From: Rapidithrix thailandica
Lineage (GTDB): Bacteria > Bacteroidota > Bacteroidia > Cytophagales > Flammeovirgaceae
DNA length: 64,000 nucleotides
Assembly (NCBI RefSeq): GCF_039710355.1
Contig: NZ_JBDKWZ010000020.1
Span: forward strand, 62,001 to 126,000
Direction of reading: 5' to 3'
In this document: positions 61,015 to 64,000 of the stretch, piece after piece
Numbering within the stretch: position 1 is the first letter of the stretch
Layout of the letters: each line of letters begins with the position of its first letter
Notes under the pieces: model-generated
Database searches by the model: none
What the model was told of the DNA's origin: nothing
What the model saw: the letters and a program-made list of their open reading frames with translations, nothing else
Translations under genes and position numbers: made by a program

Positions 61015-61652
61015 AGCAACACAAGTATATTGACTTAAACACAGGAGGAATTGAACAATACGCCATGGTGGTTCCTTTGAGTGATTTGGACGAGTGGAAA
61101 AAAGACGGCTGGTTAGAATATAACCAAATCGGACTGCCAGAGGATACCAAAGAAGCCTGGATGCTATACGGTGATATTTCGGAAGAAGAAACCTTGATTT
61201 TTAACAAACCGGAATTTCTTAGCGAAATAGGAAAAACATCTCTTTTGGGAAGAAAAATCACAAGCATTAATCCCCACTTGGGAACTTACGGAATGGGAGG
61301 AGCAGGCTTTTTCGGTTTCTTACTTGACAATCATCACTACCTGGTGTATACCGCTTGGGGAGCTCAAAATTATATACGCCTAAACGACCAGGTAATTTCA
61401 AATGCTAAAGGCTTGATCGAAAAAGAGCTTTTGACTTCCAGCATTAAAAACACCACCCTCAAAGACATTGATTACCAAGAAGATTCATGTGTTTTTTCAT
61501 TAGAAAAGAACCAACAACGTATCAAAATTAAACTTGTAAAAGAATCGCACTTACTCAATTATACTACCGGAAAAAACCGGCAGGCTTTCATTGATGGAAG
61601 TATTTCTGATTATCTACTCCTCCAACATAAAAATGCCACCTTAATCGTATAA
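61011..61652 (+). CDS. Hypothetical protein next to lipase module
   Basis: Not recognised. The 213 residues have no signal peptide or helix long enough for a membrane. It is rich in short beta/loop pieces (MKQHKYIDLNTGGIEQYAMVVPLSDL, GTYGMGGAGFFGFLLDNHHYLVYTAWG) and ends in DYLLLQHKNATLIV. The GMGGAGFFGF stretch is an unusual glycine-rich turn. It has its own terminator (61702-61731) and lies 66 bp after the terminator of the membrane-protein gene. As an adjacent unnamed soluble protein it may be a second immunity protein or a decayed partner, but context is the only ground. Confidence 0.7.
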   Translation: MKQHKYIDLNTGGIEQYAMVVPLSDLDEWKKDGWLEYNQIGLPEDTKEAWMLYGDISEEETLIFNKPEFLSEIGKTSLLGRKITSINPHLGTYGMGGAGFFGFLLDNHHYLVYTAWGAQNYIRLNDQVISNAKGLIEKELLTSSIKNTTLKDIDYQEDSCVFSLEKNQQRIKIKLVKESHLLNYTTGKNRQAFIDGSISDYLLLQHKNATLIV

Positions 61653-61701
61653 CTCATCGCTTTATTATTATCTACAGAAGCAGGAAAGTGTGATTCAAAT
61701 A

Positions 61702-61731
61702 CAAAAGGCCATCCTAACGGATGGCCTTTTG
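61702..61731. terminator. Bidirectional terminator
   Basis: CAAAAGGCCATCC (61702-61714) and GGATGGCCTTTTG (61719-61731) pair exactly around TAAC. It ends the hypothetical gene and the convergent proA. Confidence 0.8.
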
Positions 61732-61751
61732 AAGTCACTTATAAAAAAGCT

Positions 61752-62951
61752 TTACTCTCTGATTTGGCCGTTGCCAAATACATAATATTTGTTGGTCACC
61801 AATTGTTCCAAACCCAAGGGTCCTCTGTGGTGCAACTTGTCTGTGCTAATGGCCAGCTCAGCCCCCACTCCCATCTGTCCTCCGTCAGTAAAACGGGTGG
61901 AAGCATTGTGATAAACCGCTGCGCTATCTACCTGTTCCATAAAGCGAGCTGCTTTGTTTTTGTCACTCGTCAGGATAGTGCTGGAATGCCCTCCGCTGTA
62001 TCGGTTAATTTTACCAATTGCTTCGTCCAATCCGTTTACCAAACCGATACAAGCTTTTAAAGCCAAAAACTCCTCGTACCAGATATCTTCAGAGGAAATT
62101 TTCTTTGCAGAAGTTAAATAAGGAAGCACTTTATCGCCTGCCAAAAGCTCCACTTGATAGGCAGTAAATACCTGCTCAAGGTCTTGTAGTTTGCTTTCCA
62201 GACCAGGCAAGTCCTTATCCACTAAAATTTTATCCAGAGCATTACAACCACTGATCTTATGGGTTTTGGCGTTGATCATCACTTTTTTGGCTTGCTCCCA
62301 ATCCGCATCGCTCGCCACATATGCAAAATTATTTCCCCGGCCACTCACCAATACGGCACATTGCGCATGTTCTTTCACAAAGGCAATCAATTGCTCTCCT
62401 CCACGGGGTACAATTAAGTCCAGCTTTTGAGAAGGATTTTTCAAAAAGGCCTGTGTTTCCTGGCGGTTCAAGGTGAACAACTCTATCCAGTTCGTACTCA
62501 ACCCATTTTCCTTCAAGGCTTCGTGCCAGCATTCTACCAAAGCTTTGTTGCTATGAATGGCTTCTTTACCGCCTTTCAGTAAAATTTTACTATTGGCTTT
62601 AAAAGCCAATACGGCCGCCTCAATGGTCACATCCGGGCGCGACTCGTAGATAATCATAATCGTACCGAATGGAGCCGTTTGGTTGACTACTTCCAGGCCA
62701 TTCTCCAAGGTACGTTGAGAAATAGTTTTTCCTACGGGGTCCGCTTGCTCTCTAACTTGGCCCACGGCTTTTATCATATCATCAACCTTGGCATTGTCCA
62801 CTACAAGCCGGTCGTATAGAGCTTGATCTTCCCGCTCAAAAGCATCCAAGTCTGCTTGATTCGCTTGTAAGATTTGACTCCGGTTTTTGTCGATCACTTT
62901 CATCATCGACTCCAACACTTTATTTTTCGTTTCGGTGCTTAATAGTTCCAT
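61752..62951 (-). CDS. proA: Gamma-glutamyl phosphate reductase
   Basis: Reduces gamma-glutamyl phosphate to glutamate semialdehyde with NADPH, the second step to proline. The 399 residues are standard. GTIMIIYESRPDVTIEAAVLAFK near 115-137, ILLKGGKEAIHSN, the catalytic cysteine in KISGCNALDKIL (about residue 242), and VYHNASTRFTDGGQMGVGAELAISTDKLHHRGP all match the family. It lies 49 bp after proB on the same strand. Confidence 0.97.
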   Translation of the reverse strand: MELLSTETKNKVLESMMKVIDKNRSQILQANQADLDAFEREDQALYDRLVVDNAKVDDMIKAVGQVREQADPVGKTISQRTLENGLEVVNQTAPFGTIMIIYESRPDVTIEAAVLAFKANSKILLKGGKEAIHSNKALVECWHEALKENGLSTNWIELFTLNRQETQAFLKNPSQKLDLIVPRGGEQLIAFVKEHAQCAVLVSGRGNNFAYVASDADWEQAKKVMINAKTHKISGCNALDKILVDKDLPGLESKLQDLEQVFTAYQVELLAGDKVLPYLTSAKKISSEDIWYEEFLALKACIGLVNGLDEAIGKINRYSGGHSSTILTSDKNKAARFMEQVDSAAVYHNASTRFTDGGQMGVGAELAISTDKLHHRGPLGLEQLVTNKYYVFGNGQIRE

Positions 62952-63000
62952 TGTACTGTTCCGGTTTTTTAAAACATTTTCAATCCTATTCCTTTACGGC

Positions 63001-63789
63001 TCACAAGGTGAAGCGCGTACCCACTTCCTTACCGTCTACAATATCCACGATGACGTTTTCCAATTTACCGTTGGCAATAATGGTCGGAATATTCTTTTTG
63101 GCAGCTTGCTTGGCCACACAAAGCTTTGACTCCATTCCTCCCCGGCCTTCCGCTTCGCCTTTTTCCGATTCCTGAATGAAATGTTCCACCTTTTGATCTA
63201 CGGTCACATGTTTAAACAGCCGGGTATGTTCATCATCCGGATGGCCATTGTACAAGCCATTCGTATCAGTCAGCAAAATCAACATGTCGGCACCGATCAA
63301 CTCCGCCACCAGACTGGCCAACTCATCGTTGTCTGTAAATGTAGACATGGAAAGCGACACCGCATCGTCCTCATTGGCAATGGGAATCACCCCTTCCGAA
63401 AGCAAGCCTTCATAGCAGTTGATCATATTTTCCCGGTGTTTTCCCGGATCGAAATCCCGCTTGGTGGCAAGCACCTGAGCGCATCGCATCCCGTAATCCT
63501 GGAAAATATTATAATAATGGCGCATCATACGTGGTTGTCCGATAGCCGAATAGACTTGCCTGCGAATCGTCTCTTCTTCAATATCCACTCCCGTACTCAA
63601 CACCTCTTTTCCCGCAATAACAGAGCCCGAAGAAACGAGCACGGACATGATTCCACGTTCATACAAGATGGCAATCTGATCGACCAATTGTTTCAGGATG
63701 GTACCCACAATGCGATTGTCTTTATTGGTCATCACATTGGTTCCCACCTTGATGACCACTCGTTGGATGGGTTCACCGGTGTTAAGCAT
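63001..63789 (-). CDS. proB: Glutamate 5-kinase, short form
   Basis: Phosphorylates glutamate at the gamma carboxyl, the first step to proline. The 262 residues hold only the amino acid kinase domain: VVIKVGTNVMTNKDNRIV, VLVSSGSVIAGKEVL, IPIANEDDAVS, TDNDELASLVAELIGADMLILLTDTNGLY and GRGGMESKL. The C-terminal PUA domain of the ~370-residue enterobacterial enzyme is absent, as in many Bacteroidota, so feedback control may differ. It starts 8 bp before the end of proC, so translation is coupled. Confidence 0.95.
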   Translation of the reverse strand: MLNTGEPIQRVVIKVGTNVMTNKDNRIVGTILKQLVDQIAILYERGIMSVLVSSGSVIAGKEVLSTGVDIEEETIRRQVYSAIGQPRMMRHYYNIFQDYGMRCAQVLATKRDFDPGKHRENMINCYEGLLSEGVIPIANEDDAVSLSMSTFTDNDELASLVAELIGADMLILLTDTNGLYNGHPDDEHTRLFKHVTVDQKVEHFIQESEKGEAEGRGGMESKLCVAKQAAKKNIPTIIANGKLENVIVDIVDGKEVGTRFTL

Positions 63790-64000
63790 TGCTATACTCC
63801 TTTCCTAATTCCACAGCCCGTTCAAAAGCTGCATAAGCCGCTTCCTTAATTAATTCCTTTACATTATTGTCCTCCATCGAATCCAGAGCGGCCCGGGTCG
63901 TTCCGCCTTTGGAAGCCACTTTGTCCATCCAGGAATTCGGGTCCAGATCGGAAGAATTAAACAATTCCACCGCACCGGCAAATGTCTGTCCGACCAACAC
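63782..64000 (-). CDS. proC: Pyrroline-5-carboxylate reductase, C-terminal part (cut by window edge)
   Basis: The last 72 residues of ProC, which reduces pyrroline-5-carboxylate to proline. VASKGGTTRAALDSMEDNNVKELIKEAAYAAFERAVELGKEYSNA matches the dimerisation domain and its VTSPGGTT-type active loop. The gene continues past the right edge of the window, so its start is not visible. Together with proB and proA it forms one operon that would make the full pathway from glutamate to proline. Confidence 0.93.
   Translation of the reverse strand: MLVGQTFAGAVELFNSSDLDPNSWMDKVASKGGTTRAALDSMEDNNVKELIKEAAYAAFERAVELGKEYSNA

Noticed and set aside
63001..63789. proB as a truncated pseudogene
   Set aside because: Only the PUA domain is missing, the kinase domain is complete, and the next gene in the operon follows normally; short ProB forms are common in the phylum.
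63181..63849. 222-codon frame antisense to proB
   Set aside because: Covers proB on the other strand; His/Gln/Ile-rich composition and no recognisable motif.
1..64000. CRISPR arrays, tRNA or rRNA genes, insertion sequences, prophage
   Set aside because: Looked for regular direct repeats, tRNA T-loop patterns with cloverleaf arms, transposase motifs and phage structural genes; none found by eye.

Overview
The window reads as a 64 kb piece of a Bacteroidota chromosome, most likely from the order Cytophagales. Supporting this are a single fused SecDF, a carbamoyl-phosphate synthase large chain without the C-terminal allosteric domain, a glutamate 5-kinase without PUA domain, DUF5686, DUF3127 and Porin_10 family proteins, a CrtY-type lycopene cyclase, weak Shine-Dalgarno sequences, and several TAnnTTTG boxes of the kind used by Bacteroidota RpoD. 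Gene density is ordinary, with 55 protein genes called (one cut by the right edge). I see no rRNA, tRNA, CRISPR array, insertion sequence or prophage. Several automatic long frames start at TTG; I moved those starts to an internal ATG where the family length or a signal peptide supports it.

Layout. 1-3.5 kb: an Lrp/AsnC regulator divergent from a PLP-dependent histidine decarboxylase, then a lipoprotein sulfatase. 4-10.8 kb: a small lipoprotein, PEP carboxykinase, arginine deiminase, a ComB-like phosphatase, SmpB and a class IV aminotransferase. 11-16 kb: a DUF5686 outer-membrane protein, a polysaccharide flippase and a DUF3127 SSB-like protein. 16.5-21.5 kb: an unpaired CoA-transferase A subunit, HisS, a DUF72 protein, and an orphan response regulator overlapping a divergent cyclophilin. 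21.6-28.7 kb: envelope biogenesis and quality control (SecDF, a SPOR-like lipoprotein, HtrA/Deg protease). 28.8-35 kb: a duplicated outer-membrane barrel, DUF2461, QueE, FolD, Aat and a periplasmic isoaspartyl peptidase. 35-43 kb: a cytoplasmic GH13 enzyme, LepA, lycopene cyclase, a DUF1611 protein paired with an enolase-superfamily epimerase, and an FMN reductase. 43.7-50.6 kb: CarB, a K+ channel, an orphan Hpt protein, an 859-bp non-coding stretch with extreme strand asymmetry, an Mpo1-like protein and a GNAT. 50.7-58.3 kb: a Porin_10 protein, small envelope proteins, an SDR, an FKBP-type isomerase and a CDF transporter. 58.8-61.7 kb: a signal-less GxSxG lipase-like protein overlapping a three-helix membrane protein, followed by an unrecognised 213-aa protein. 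61.7-64 kb: proC-proB-proA.

The parts that work together most clearly are the proline operon, the SecDF/HtrA/FKBP envelope set, and the DUF1611-epimerase pair (acidic D-amino acid or murein-peptide metabolism). The likeliest little-described systems are the lipase plus membrane-protein module at 58.8-61.7 kb, which has the layout of an effector-immunity pair, and the DUF1611-epimerase pair at 40.2-42.4 kb. The hdc/lrp control region with its CCAATAAA repeats and the A/C-rich, G-poor stretch near 49 kb are the most unusual non-coding signals.
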